This document shows, piece by piece, positions 33,752 to 43,349 of a DNA stretch of 64,000 nucleotides; position 1 is the first letter of the stretch, and each line of letters begins with the position of its first letter. The stretch covers positions 34,204-98,203 of the forward strand of contig QNGE01002379.1 in the NCBI GenBank assembly GCA_008508345.1, in the 5' to 3' direction. The notes under the pieces were generated by a model. The model was not told the origin of the DNA. It worked only from the letters and a program-made list of their open reading frames with translations, and did not search any database. The position numbers and the translations under genes are program-made. The DNA is from Paragonimus westermani (Eukaryota; Platyhelminthes; Trematoda; Plagiorchiida; Troglotrematidae).

Positions 33752-34130
33752 TTGTCGATGGTAACCGACGCCTCCAATACAACCATTGGTGCCGTATTAC
33801 AGCAGTTCGTCAGAGGTCAGTGGCAACCGTTAGCATTATTTTCTAAACGGTTGCAGCCTACCGAGTGTCGCTATAGCACGTTCGGAAGAGAGTTGCTTGC
33901 AATTTACCTCGCAATATGCCATTTTCAGCACGCTGTTGAAGACCGACAATTCACGGTCTACACTGATCATCGTCAGACAGGTATTCTCCCAGAGAAATCA
34001 GGTACTTGGATTATATGTCTCAGTTTACGACAGGTACGCCATATCTCAGGTGTCCTCAATCCTGTCGCTGACGCTCTCTCTCTCTATCGTGTACATCAAG
34101 TAAGCAATTCTATGGCTACTGCCCTAGATT
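33752..34130 (+). pseudogene. pol: Gypsy RNase H, copy 3
   Basis: It begins SMVTDASNTTIGAVLQQ, with the first catalytic Asp in TDAS, followed by RYSTFGRELLAIYLAI (Glu-containing helix) and FTVYTDHRQ (Asp). A small deletion removes the expected KPL-run after TDH. An out-of-frame piece (SPREIRYLDYMSQF-like) follows, then RHISGVLNPVADALS at the end. RNase H removes RNA from the RNA-DNA hybrid; this copy is inactive because of the shifts. Confidence 0.8.
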
Positions 34131-34287
34131 TGGCCGCCATGGCCGCTGCTCACGCAGGCGACTCGGAGACAGAGCATCTTCGTCGAAGTGGCTCCCTCAA
34201 AATACAGCCCGTTCCTTTGACTTCCTCTAAGGGCACCATCCTGTGTGATGTTTCCCAAAGCGTGCCTAGGCCTGTAGTGCCTTATCG

Positions 34288-35346
34288 TTTCGTCGTGCGG
34301 TGTTCAACGCACTGCATAACCTATCGCACCCCGGCATACGTGCTTCCGTGAAGCTTATCATCGAACGTTTTGTATGGCCTAAAGTAAACCACGACGTCCG
34401 TAATTGGGCCCGTTGCTGTCTGCAGTGTCAACGTTCCAAAGTTCATAGACACACCAAAAGCCTTATCGGTGTCTTTCCCACACCTGACGCACGTCTTCAT
34501 CACGTGCGCGTCGACCTTTTCGGACCGTTACTACCTTCTAACGGCTTCACTTTCCTCTTGACTTGTGTCGACCGTTTTACTGCAGAGCCAGAGACAATCC
34601 CACTCCCTGATTGCGCGTCCGAAACAGTGATTCGCGCCTTTTGGGACGTTGGGTAGCTCAGTTTGGTTGTCCTGCAGTCGTGACTACGGATCGTGGTTCT
34701 TATTTTGAAGGATCTTTCACAGATCTCTTGAATACTCTTGGGTGCAGACACATACGCACTATGGCCTATCACCCAGAGTCTAACCGGATGGTAGAACGCT
34801 TTCATCGTCAGTTGAAAGTAGTTCTGTGCTCAGTCGAACCCCACCTGCCAGGAGGCTTTACCCCTAGTCCTCACTGGGCTCAGTAACACCATCAAGATGG
34901 ACTTGGAAGCCACACCAGCTCAGCTCGTCTACGGTTGTACCCTAAATTTACCCCACGAGTTAGTATCTCCTTCCACAGCCGATTACGGAAAGTATGTAGC
35001 ACGCCTAGAGAATCACATGCGACAGTTACGTCCAGTCCAACCACGGTGGCAGTCGTCATCCGTGCATTTGCACGAGAAGCTTTTTTCTTGCTCTCACGTC
35101 TTCATACGTGCAGAGGCGTCTGCAGCCCCATATACAGGTCCTTTCTGTGTGTTGCAACGACGCGAAAAATCTTTTGCTACGGAGCGTGATGACAAGCGTG
35201 ACGTCGTTTCAACTGATCGGGTCAAACCCCCACATCTGCAGCTTCGCCGTCCAGTCCCAAATACACACCAAGTATACTGGGCATCAACCCTGCACCTTCC
35301 CCTCCATTGCGTGACCGACATGGTAGACGCGTCCGAATGCCCGTAA
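34288..35346 (+). pseudogene. pol: Gypsy integrase, copy 3
   Basis: The zinc domain reads ALHNLSHPGIRAS ... CCLQCQR (HH-CC). The core has VRVDLFGPL (first Asp), VVTTDRGSYFE (second Asp) and NRMVERFHRQLK (Glu), so all three DDE residues are present but lie in different frames. Shifts fall near 34640 and between LPGG (34850) and KMDLEATPAQLVYG (34894). The C-terminal part has LNLPHEL and a GPY/F-type module (YTGPFCVLQRREKSF, then VVSTDRVKPPHL). No chromodomain is seen. Identical lesions occur in copies 1 and 2. Confidence 0.85.
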
Positions 35347-35969
35347 GGTTTGCTGAATACGTTAGTGTTTCCTACATTTATCACGTTCTTTTATAACAAC
35401 TGTCCTTTTATTGTAATTATGTCATTTTTTCCTTCGCATACACTAACATATTTCTCTGAGCTTTTTTCGAATATAATCTTAGCCAAATTGGCGCAAAACG
35501 ATAGTCAACGAATGAAAAGGTATCAGGTCTCCAGTGGCATATCGTTGGTTCGTCAACACGGTGAGCCTGTCTTTCTTACCTGGCACAGGTATTTCACCGT
35601 CCATTCAGTTTTAGATTGCGTGGACTTGGCACAATGGGGAAACAACTCCGGAAGGCTATCATTCAATATTGGGTAAACCTACCTCCCCCTTTTTCCTCAC
35701 TTGCGAGTCTTCTGGAGTTGGGTAGCCCGCCGCGTTAGATACGCACCGGAAACTAAATAACTTAAATAATCTAAATAACGGACTCAACCAGCGCACCTTT
35801 AGTCCACGACCGACCTTCTTATGGACTACTCCCTCTATTATCCCCCTTTGTTCCTTACCATTGGGATATTTGCCTAGCAATGGACATTGCATTTTGGTGA
35901 CCCTATTATTGCGCGTCTCTTGTGTGACGAAGGTCCCTGTTTAACTTGGTGGCCTTCTGGTGGAAGCTT
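35347..35969 (+). other. 3' noncoding tail of Gypsy copy 3 with a 108-codon ORF
   Basis: This 623-bp stretch lies between the end of integrase and the 3' LTR. It contains an open frame at 35350-35676 with a hydrophobic start (FFYNNCPFIVIMSFF) and no recognised domain. Its preservation in copies 1 and 2 says little because all three copies are near-identical. Near 35750-35790 there is an A/T-rich run of short repeats (actaaataacttaaataatc). No clear polypurine tract is seen before 35970. Confidence 0.45.
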
Positions 35970-36261
35970 TGTAGCGACCTCTTAGAATGGCTTAGCTTTT
36001 GTTGGTATCGTTTTCTGAAATTTGACACTTCCGAACGGGGCATGTTTGTTTAGCCCAATGGTATGCCCTATTTCCGCTCACTGGAATTTCCTCACTTTTC
36101 CGTTCCACGTGCTACACGCAGGACGTCTGTTGGCTGTACACGTGCTTTTTTCTCGGTCGTGACAATATACATAGTATTGTGCTGTTTGTTGTCTTCCGAG
36201 TTATTGCCATTTGGGTGACTCACTTTATCTGGGGTGGAACTTTGTGGGAGATTCAACCACA
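35970..36261 (+). repeat. 3' LTR of Gypsy copy 3
   Basis: 292 bp, TGTAGCGACC...CAACCACA with intact TG and CA ends. The first ~110 bp match the copy 1 3' LTR with one difference. The outer ~180 bp differ from it at about 13 positions, so the outer part is a different LTR lineage. Confidence 0.92.
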
Positions 36262-37276
36262 TAGCCAGCATTTGTCGAGTTCAAGCTTGATGTCGATCAC
36301 CAGGGGAGGGGGTTTCGCACCACTTTAGAACGCTTAGTTCATGCACTTACCACTGTCCACGAAATGAACCCTGAACATTTGTTCGAACTCTAGATTTAAC
36401 TAGCTTCAACTCACGTCCCGTGAGCGATTAGTGAAGATAGATGCAACCTTGTATCAGACGACTCATTCAGGAGCCTGAACGAGGTCACCTCCTCTACGCC
36501 TTCGCTCATCCGAGAACAGTTTAAGACGAGTCGGCCTAGGTAAACCATTCCCTTGAGTTTCAAAAACAAACGCGTAGGCTCCAGCTAGACTCCCTCCAGT
36601 ACTCGCTTATCACTAACATGGTACGGCGAACGGCCTGGATGTGGCACTCCCACTAAGATCGTACGTATAGGGGCAATATAACATCAAGCTCCCTTGATGA
36701 TTAGTGTCGTTTGGCGCATTCGAAGTTTCCACGCATCCCCCTCTCCTGACACTCTTCTGAGTGCGGCCCAGAGGGCTCTAGCCTACCCCGCACTTTCATT
36801 CTCTTGGTTGTTGCCGGTGGCACCAGATTAGGATAGAACTTATCACATTTCCAAACGTTGCTTGGAATATACGGTTTGTTTTGAAACCTTAACGCGTTCT
36901 TTTAGTTCGATGTCTGTTAAGACTAGGATTTTTGCACATGGTCCTAAACTTTCCTTAGTGAAAACACAGGACGGTGTATGTGTCCAAATGGACCATGTAC
37001 ACCAATCAGGAAAGCTCAAATCAGTGTGGCGCACAAGATCTCAAAACCCCATAGGAAAACCCCAACGAATGCTGCCACCGACGCACTGAAAATTCTGCAC
37101 CAAAGTGCATCATGTATACCAAGCAGAAGCGCCGGAAGCACATGGAGGTAGGCAATCGTGGTTCTCATGCGCAAGGGAGATCAACCAACGGCGTGCGAGA
37201 GCAATGCGAAACCAGTGAGGCAAAATTAATTAGGGAAATGAAGAAAGTGAGAAAGCTGCAAACAATGGTCTACATA
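36262..37276. other. No feature recognised
   Basis: Flank of copy 3, starting tagccagcattt. Frames such as 36862-37089 (plus) contain no known motif. Two similar short stretches, ggaccatgtacaccaatcagg (from 36990) and a catgtataccaagcag string (from 37111), hint at a decayed short duplication. Confidence 0.3.
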
Positions 37277-37521
37277 GATTGAATAACTGAATAGGATCGA
37301 ATCGGAACATAGACTGAACAAGTGAACTTGGTTCGATTGCGTCTACCTGGTTTATGGTTACAAATTGTGCAAACATTGCTAATCGACTAGTGAATGGAAT
37401 AGAAACAAATTGGAACATAGACTGAACAAGTGAACTTGGTTCGATTGCGTCTACCCGGTTTCTGGTTGCAAATGGTGCAAACATTGCCAATCGACTAGTG
37501 AATGAAATAGGAACGAATTGG
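37277..37521 (+). repeat. Tandem repeat, 108-bp unit, just over two copies
   Basis: The string ggaacatagactgaacaag starts at 37304 and again at 37412, a period of 108 bp. The units share aacttggttcgattgcgtct and caatcgactagtgaatg-like ends with a few substitutions. A third unit begins near 37505 and breaks off after about 15 bp at gaattgg. No coding potential is convincing. Confidence 0.85.
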
Positions 37522-38093
37522 CGTGGGGATTAACGAGCCTGCTCCAGGCGATAACCACGTGGTTGTGCAATCGGCCTGCCACGTCCGTTCGCCGCATTGT
37601 TTAGGCAGGTGTTCCGGTAAGCCGGATGTGCTGGGCATCCAGTTTGACCGCTGGCCCCCTCACGAACACCCGCGGATGAGCGCAATACATGTGCCCTACA
37701 TACGAATGCGTACACACGTCTCTTATGGTCACCAAAAGCGGGATTGGTGGATCGGATGCGGTAGGGAGACCCCGATCGAATTTCGAAGCGCCCAACCTCC
37801 GCTCCAACTGCATACAAATTTAGGAACTGCCGTGGAGACCAGACATTCCCAAAATGATCCTGAAATAGAACTGAAAAATCAACAATAATTGCGCTCATGA
37901 TTCCAGATCGGGAGAAGGTGTCTTCCCGATGTGTACTGAACATTTATTGCAAGTGAAAACCAATGAAGACCAGCAAATCGGCGAGACATCTGATTGGCTC
38001 ACAGGGTGCACAGGGTTACCAAGATGGGGCAGAGAAGAAACCATGTCAGAGGGAGAGGGGGCACGGGCGGTAGAGGCAGCAAACCATGTTTCT
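37522..38093. other. Unassigned stretch with overlapping ORFs
   Basis: Open frames run on both strands (37523-37888 plus, 37530-37943 minus, 37929-38201 plus). The longest is 137 codons. I recognise no domain in any of them, and overlapping frames on opposite strands suggest chance openness in a GC-richer patch. Confidence 0.3.
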
Positions 38094-38161
38094 GTAGGGA
38101 ACACTCTAGTTGCGCTAATGAACAATCGATTGTTCATTAGCGCAACTAGAGTGTTCCCTAC
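38094..38161. repeat. Perfect 68-bp palindrome with no spacer
   Basis: Two 34-bp arms meet directly at atc|gat (centre between 38127 and 38128). Every base pairs: the left arm starts gtagggaacactctagttgc and the right arm ends with its exact complement ...gtgttccctac. Symmetry stops at both edges. In single strands it would form a fully paired hairpin. Confidence 0.97.
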
Positions 38162-38176
38162 GTTCGGATCCGAACG
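38161..38176. repeat. Perfect 16-bp palindrome abutting the 68-bp one
   Basis: cgttcggatccgaacg, centred between 38168 and 38169. It shares its first base with the end of the larger palindrome. The two together give a double-hairpin potential over 83 bp. Confidence 0.9.
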
Positions 38177-38315
38177 TCTCGCTTCGGGTGTACCATCATA
38201 AATTGGTGACTACTTTCTTAACTCTTTCTTTCAGTGCGTTTTTTATATGCACTCTTAACAACAGTTGGTGAGTCCGTTACTCGATCATAGGTCGCTCCAG
38301 CCTATATTGCGCGTA

Positions 38316-38740
38316 TGTTGGGGAAATGCACTTTTCCCAAGAATTCACCCTGTTTGTCAGGAAGAATGAATTTCCTAAACCTTGGTATTTGAATCCCGTC
38401 AAATTTATAACCATGCTGATTATATGTACGCATACTCCAGTATTAATTAATCTGACAACGGATTTACCCACCAACCATCCATGGCTGATTCGACCGCCCT
38501 GAAAATTCAAGTTCCGCGCTTGCTCCTGATTGGTCCGTTTAGTAACTTAGGCGCTTTTAAAGGCATGCAAATGGAACCCTTGACATGGAGGCAAGATGAT
38601 CAAGGTTTCTCTCTCAGCTGTAAATCCACGTTTTCCAAATTGCATACTCTGGGCCCTGCTCGGTTGTCGAGGAGGAGCTTTTCAGTGTGCAGCTCCCGTA
38701 GTGAAGTAAATGAGTTTATTTCTTGGTTTTGTTCAGTAAC
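38316..38740 (+). repeat. Diverged LTR remnant related to the 24.7-kb element family
   Basis: It begins tgttggggaaatgcactttt, like the TGTTGGGAAAAGCACTTTT start of the 24691 LTR. It contains a second block (ccgcgcttgctcctgattgg, then tccgtttagtaacttag) aligned with the LTR's gcgcgcttgcttctgat segment. The rest is weakly similar and the right boundary is uncertain. It is probably an old solo LTR or a related subfamily. Confidence 0.55.
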
Positions 38741-39529
38741 AATTCTTCACTATTGTACAACAACGTTCTGCGTCATTTCTGCATGTTTTTCGAGTTGATT
38801 AAAAATGACCTCGAAATAACAATAAAGTTGTGCACGCACGTCCTTCTGCTTTCCTACTTGTGGCGTAGTTGCTTGACGATACTTCACGGATTTCATTCAT
38901 TTTTAGCTCCGTTGTACTCCGAACATCGGCGCAGCACCGACCGCGTTTCAGCAGCCCACGGTATTCTCGGAATATCCTCACTTCCTGGATAATGGTAATT
39001 CGAAATATTGTGGTGGTCCTCTTGAACCCTTTCTGTGAGTCAAGCTCTTTTACTATATTTTGTTAAAACTCTCGTAACTGTCCTGTTGAATCCGCTCATT
39101 TTTTGTCACTGAAATCAGTGAAATACGCCTGCATTCACTCAGGGTAGTCAGAGACTGTTTTGACCATTACATATGTGCATCCTGCAGACCGCCAAATTAC
39201 GTTTGATTTTGTTGTGGCATAGGCAAACGCTGTTTAACAAGGTATGCACTCCATTTCATTAATTGTCTTGCAGACCTCATACACGTCTACGTTTCGAAAA
39301 CTCTGTAATACTCGTCCATCAACTACACTTCTCTCGCGTTGAACCATATTTGAAGGAAACTGCGACCACCTTCGTGAAGGCGATTTCTCTGCTGCTTGCC
39401 CGATAGCTTTGAGGTTATTGGTGGCAACCATGTCTACGAATGTGATGTTCTGGTCTGTCCTCGACAGTTTCGCTTATCTTAATGCTTGGATTAGTACCCC
39501 GACTGCAACTACAGTAGCCCTACTCTGAC
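38741..39529. other. No feature recognised
   Basis: Short frames only (38799-38981 minus, 38869-39066 plus, 39234-39431 minus), without known motifs. Confidence 0.3.
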
Positions 39530-39730
39530 TTTCAGCTCGGATGTTTGTGTGCAAGGCGTAGGCACCTTGATGTTGAATGTTTGAATATATACGTAGTCAC
39601 TTCCTGTAGTTAGGTCCCTTCCCGTCCCCTTCTTTTTCCTTCTCACCTATATATATAGGGTTTGCTTTTTCTTCATAGTTGTGTGGCAGTTAAGCATTGG
39701 TGCGAACCACTGATGTATTGCTGTCTATGA
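39530..39730 (+). repeat. Dispersed repeat, copy B (unclassified)
   Basis: Partner of 7420-7610 in the same orientation, sharing gtaggcaccttgatgttg, a pyrimidine tract and gcagttaagca/cgaaccactg. A short tatatatatag run and a (gat)4 run at its right edge are not shared. Confidence 0.6.
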
Positions 39731-40262
39731 TGATGATGATGAACTATAGTAACTTGTCGGCCGATGAACCTTTTAGGGCACAAGTTACTGTCCTGTGTAC
39801 CCCGGGTGCATTGAAATTCTCATGAATAACTTCCTCTTTGACGGGAGTAGTTATCTGTACGAGCCTCCTTAACACCTCCTTGTCTTCCGTGAGCAAAGCA
39901 TCAGGACCACGAAATAAGTGAATGACGGTGGCTCTTCCTATCACAGTTTAAACTTTCTGACTTACCATCTAGGCATGTGACAGGGTTGAAAACTCTTCGC
40001 CGTTTCGTTCCTAGCGATCAGCCACTCAACTTATGATTTTCTTTGGAAACTCGCCTTCCCGTCAGACAGATAGATGGATATTCAGAGATTCAGCGACTGA
40101 TACACGGGTTCGAGGCAGCAGCCCAAGGTTCCAGGATCCAGTCGGTTTTCCTTGTTCAGTGCAAGTGGGCGTCTGTTGATCTGAAAGGCTATCATTGAAA
40201 GCAGGGTGTGGCACCACTCTTGGNCTTGGGGATTACAGTGAACACCAAGAACAAAGTAAGAT

Positions 40263-43220
40263 TACTCGCATGGTGCAATTTTAGATAAACGATAATCAAG
40301 CAATGCTTTAAAGCGATCTCTATAGTCGCTGCTGACGACCGCAAAAGCAAGGTTGTTCCAATAGTTAATAACTTTGTAGGAGAGGAACTGCTGCCTGAGA
40401 AAGGTCCGAGGACGAAGCGTGATAAGTTTCTTACTGTGTCCCCGACGGCCGTGAGCATTCGCTATAGTGAGGAACTGCTCTACGAGATCTACTGTAAAAA
40501 AGATGGGTCTGGGTTTTTAATCACCGCGAAGACTTCGAAATTCAAGTGGGTAAAGGTCAAGAATTTCAAGTCGAGACTCTTAAGTAACATTGCTCAGGCC
40601 TTCGATAACCTTGGTAGTCGCACGCTGAACACGCTCATCAGTTTATATGTCTTTCTCCAGGCCGGTATACACGGCCTGATTCACGTACTCGATGATGGGT
40701 TTCATATAAATCCCGCAAAGCGTTTGAAAAGCTTTCCTGTCAAAACGGGGTAGAGTGCGCCTTATCATCGTATGAGCGGCAAATCCCTTTTTTGCCACCA
40801 TTTCATGGTAATACGTGAAGGACAATTTAGACAACAACCAGATGCCCAGATCCTTCTTCAGATAGGTTCTCATGATATCTAATGTGCTAGATGCACTATG
40901 AATTATGATGCCATTGCCAGAATCTTCACCGAGTGACATGTGTGCACATTTATTGTCATTTTGTGTGAAACTCCAATCGTCCGACCAGCGCTTGATCGCA
41001 TCGAGATCAATTTATAGCACACTGGGATCAGTGGCATTCCAGATTTTTAGATCGTCTGCGTATAAGAGGACGTTGCTGGAAATATTGTTTGGAACGTCGT
41101 TGATGTAAATGAGGAATAACAGAGGACCTGGCATTGATCCTTGGGAAACTCCCGCAGAAATGACAGAGGGAGACGTAAGGTCTGATCCGGTCTTGACTCT
41201 AAACGTTCTATTATCAAGAAAAGAGGCAATCCAGCGGAGCATCTCTCCTTGAATACCGTAGGCTTCCAGTTTGTGCTTCAGAAGGCCGTGTGGGACACGG
41301 TCAAAAGCCTTGGCAAAATCAAAGAAGATGGCATCAGGGATGAGGCCCTTGTCTTTGGCCTCCGTCTGACTATCCATGAAAATAAGTATGTTTGTTATGC
41401 ATGACCGATTAGGAAGGAAGCGATGCTGCTTGGAGGAGAAAAGATTATTTGATAGGAAGTGATTAAGTATGGCGCGCTTTGGTTGTCGCTCCATTATATT
41501 GCACGGAATGCTAGTGAGGCTGATTGGCCGATAGCTAGCCGGAGAGTGCCGGTCATCCACTTTAAATATAGGTGTGACCGTTGCTTGTTCCCATGCGCTA
41601 GGGAGAATGCTGGTCTGCACTTTTTACCTAAACAGCTTATAAAGAGGTTCAGCCAGACCAACGGCTGCTTCCTTGAGTATTCTTGGATGGATCATGTCAG
41701 GACCCATTGCACTGTATGAATTAACCTTGAGTAAGAGATCTTCAACATCTGGCACAGAAAACTCAGCGGTCACGAGTGGTTGCCTGAACCTCGGCAGCGG
41801 TAGCACAGGATGCCAGCCCGGGGATACGACATTGTAGACTGCCGAATAATACTCCCTGGATAACTCGGCCACAACTAGGGCGTCACATGAAGTCTCCCCG
41901 TTGGGCAGTCGTAAAGAAAGAGCTGAAGGTTTGTTCTTTCTTATTCGTCGCATACGCTTGAATAATAAGTTTTTGTTCCCACGGGTTCCGAGTAGGATCT
42001 CCTCTTGTACGAGTTTGGTGTGTCCGCGGATATCCCGCCTACACCTGTTTCGGACAATGTGAAACGCGATTAGGTCCTCTGAGTTCCCTGTAAGCTTGTG
42101 CTCCGAGAATAAATTGGAACGGTTATCGAGAAGACGACGTATCCTGCGTGGAAGTGGTGGCCGATAAGAGAAAATGCACAGTTTGCGTGGTATAAATAAG
42201 TCGTCCGCTTTCTGAATTCCGCTGCGAAACGTGTGGTAGTTCTGGTCCACGGAGTCCAGGTCAAGAAGAAGTGAACCTAGGTAGGTTCTCAGGCCGTCAA
42301 AATCTGCCTGATTGAAGTTTCGAACTGTGGACCTTTCTACTGGTTGTTGTAACCAGTAACAGATAAGATCAAAGGCTAACAGAGAGTGGTCACGGTGTCC
42401 AAGTTGCGGCTTGACGATAACTCTGCCTACCAAATGGCTCTCATTAGTGATGTCTAAGTCGAGCAGAGAGGGAATCTGACCAAAAAATGCCGCGTTGGGG
42501 CGGTGACGGGCTGTGACCTCGCCTTCCGACGTATCCGCGTCGGTAAGGAAGTCGAGAGTCCGCTTTCACAGTCCTGGTAAGAAGCTGATGCCCAGTTTAT
42601 CTTGGGTCACCCATAGTAAGCAGATGAGTAAAACGTTGTTGGCCCAGGAAATTTTCCAGGCTTACCAGAAGGGTGTCGTCGTGGGAGACGTCGGATGTGG
42701 GAGAACGATAAATAACCCCCACCAGGAGTGAGTCTTGGACACGCAGTGGTAGTTGGAGCCACGCAGCGTCACATTTATCAGAGGACTGGAAGCCACCAAT
42801 AACCGTGGGTGTCAGAAGACACTGCTGAAGAAAAATTGCAGAACCCCGCATTCATCCTCGGGCAGACTCAGCCTTATAAACTGAATGCCCCAGGACACTC
42901 AGTTCACTCTCACTGATGTCACCCGGAAGCCAGAGCTCCATGAAGGCGAACATGTGGGGTTGAGTGTCATGAGCTAACTCTCTGATTTCCGGTAATATAT
43001 TGAACAAACTCAGACTGTTCGTATACATGCATCTGAAAGCTACCTCCTTGCTGGATTTCGCGAGAAAATAGAAGGGAAGGCGTGAGGATGAGCCTGTGAA
43101 AGAAAGCCTAGAATTGAGAAGGGTAGTGGGGCTGGACTCGGCCTGTTCTTCCGAGCTGTTCTGACGGCCCTCCTTCGAGGCTGTGGGCGCGACATCACCG
43201 CCTGCGCATAGGTCAGCCAC
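40263..43220 (-). pseudogene. CR1-like ORF2: endonuclease, RT and C-terminal domain
   Basis: Readable almost continuously. Endonuclease: CMYTNSLSLFNILPEIREL, FAFMELWLP (normally ET.W), a stop (TGA) near 42854, VGVIYRSP, then LLTMGD, where a shift follows; the other frame gives INWASASYQD and SLLDLDITNESHLVG, and the first frame resumes with LGHRDHSLL (the family's SDH motif). RT: YSAMGPDMIHPRILKE, a TAA at 41624, then ATVTPIFKVDDRHSPASYRP, FFDFAKAFDRVPH, SAGVSQGSMPGPLLFLIYIN and the intact catalytic LLYADDLKIW. A further stop lies at 41012. The tail has KVIEGLSNVT, RLEILDLYPLEFRSLRGD and ends GHSKKL...NYWNNLAFAVV...FKALLDYRL before TAA at 40263. It would nick target DNA and copy its RNA in place; at least five lesions prevent this. 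Confidence 0.82.
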
Positions 43221-43349
43221 TCTACGTGGCGTTTGATCTCAATCCTCGGCGCCGCAACTTGCGACATCTGCGCCCCTGTCAAATTCCGTTGTTTGGGGGG
43301 TTGGAAGTTTTCACTCATGGAAAATTTGACTTCTTTGTTTGCTGGATGC

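Larger units (their letters stand above)
28393..36261 (-). repeat. Right arm of the 7.87-kb inverted duplication
   Basis: Reverse complement of 9461-17329. The inner edge at 28393 lies in the middle of the RTE relic, which continues leftwards here without interruption. The outer edge lies inside the 3' LTR of Gypsy copy 3: identity to copy 1 is high to about 36080, then falls to LTR-to-LTR paralogue level up to 36261, and ends beyond it. Confidence 0.9.
31144..36261 (+). mobile_element. Gypsy LTR retrotransposon, copy 3 (dead)
   Basis: A 5,118-bp element in plus orientation, the reverse complement of copy 1 with only a few substitutions. LTRs are 31144-31435 and 35970-36261. The 5' flank (ccatcg) is that of copy 1, but the 3' flank (tagccagc) is not, so the two sides do not come from one insertion and no target duplication exists. 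The TA-GCCAGC right after it matches, two bases off, the GCCAGC that borders the 5' LTR of copy 2. Domain contents are listed separately. Confidence 0.92.

Noticed and set aside
9461..36261. Reading the large inverted repeat as one giant fold-back or TIR transposon
   Set aside because: The arms contain several unrelated elements and their edges fall inside an LTR and inside an RT gene, one of them at an N. There are no terminal motifs or target duplication for the whole.
37325..37450. ggttcgattgc repeated twice, like a tRNA or SINE B box
   Set aside because: Does not fit GGTTCGAnnCC, has no A box at the right distance and no cloverleaf. It is part of the 108-bp tandem repeat.
37276..37521. 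CRISPR-like array
   Set aside because: Repeat and spacer are not distinguishable: the whole 108-bp unit repeats, there are only about two units, and the context is eukaryotic.
40224..40224. Second N as another contig join
   Set aside because: Sequence on both sides reads continuously as the 3' end region of the CR1-like element, so it looks like an ambiguous base rather than a misjoin. I see no discordance there.
40643..41108. Plus-strand frames at 40436-40753 and 40905-41108 as genes
   Set aside because: They lie antisense to the RT and C-terminal region of the CR1-like ORF2, whose motifs are unambiguous on the minus strand.
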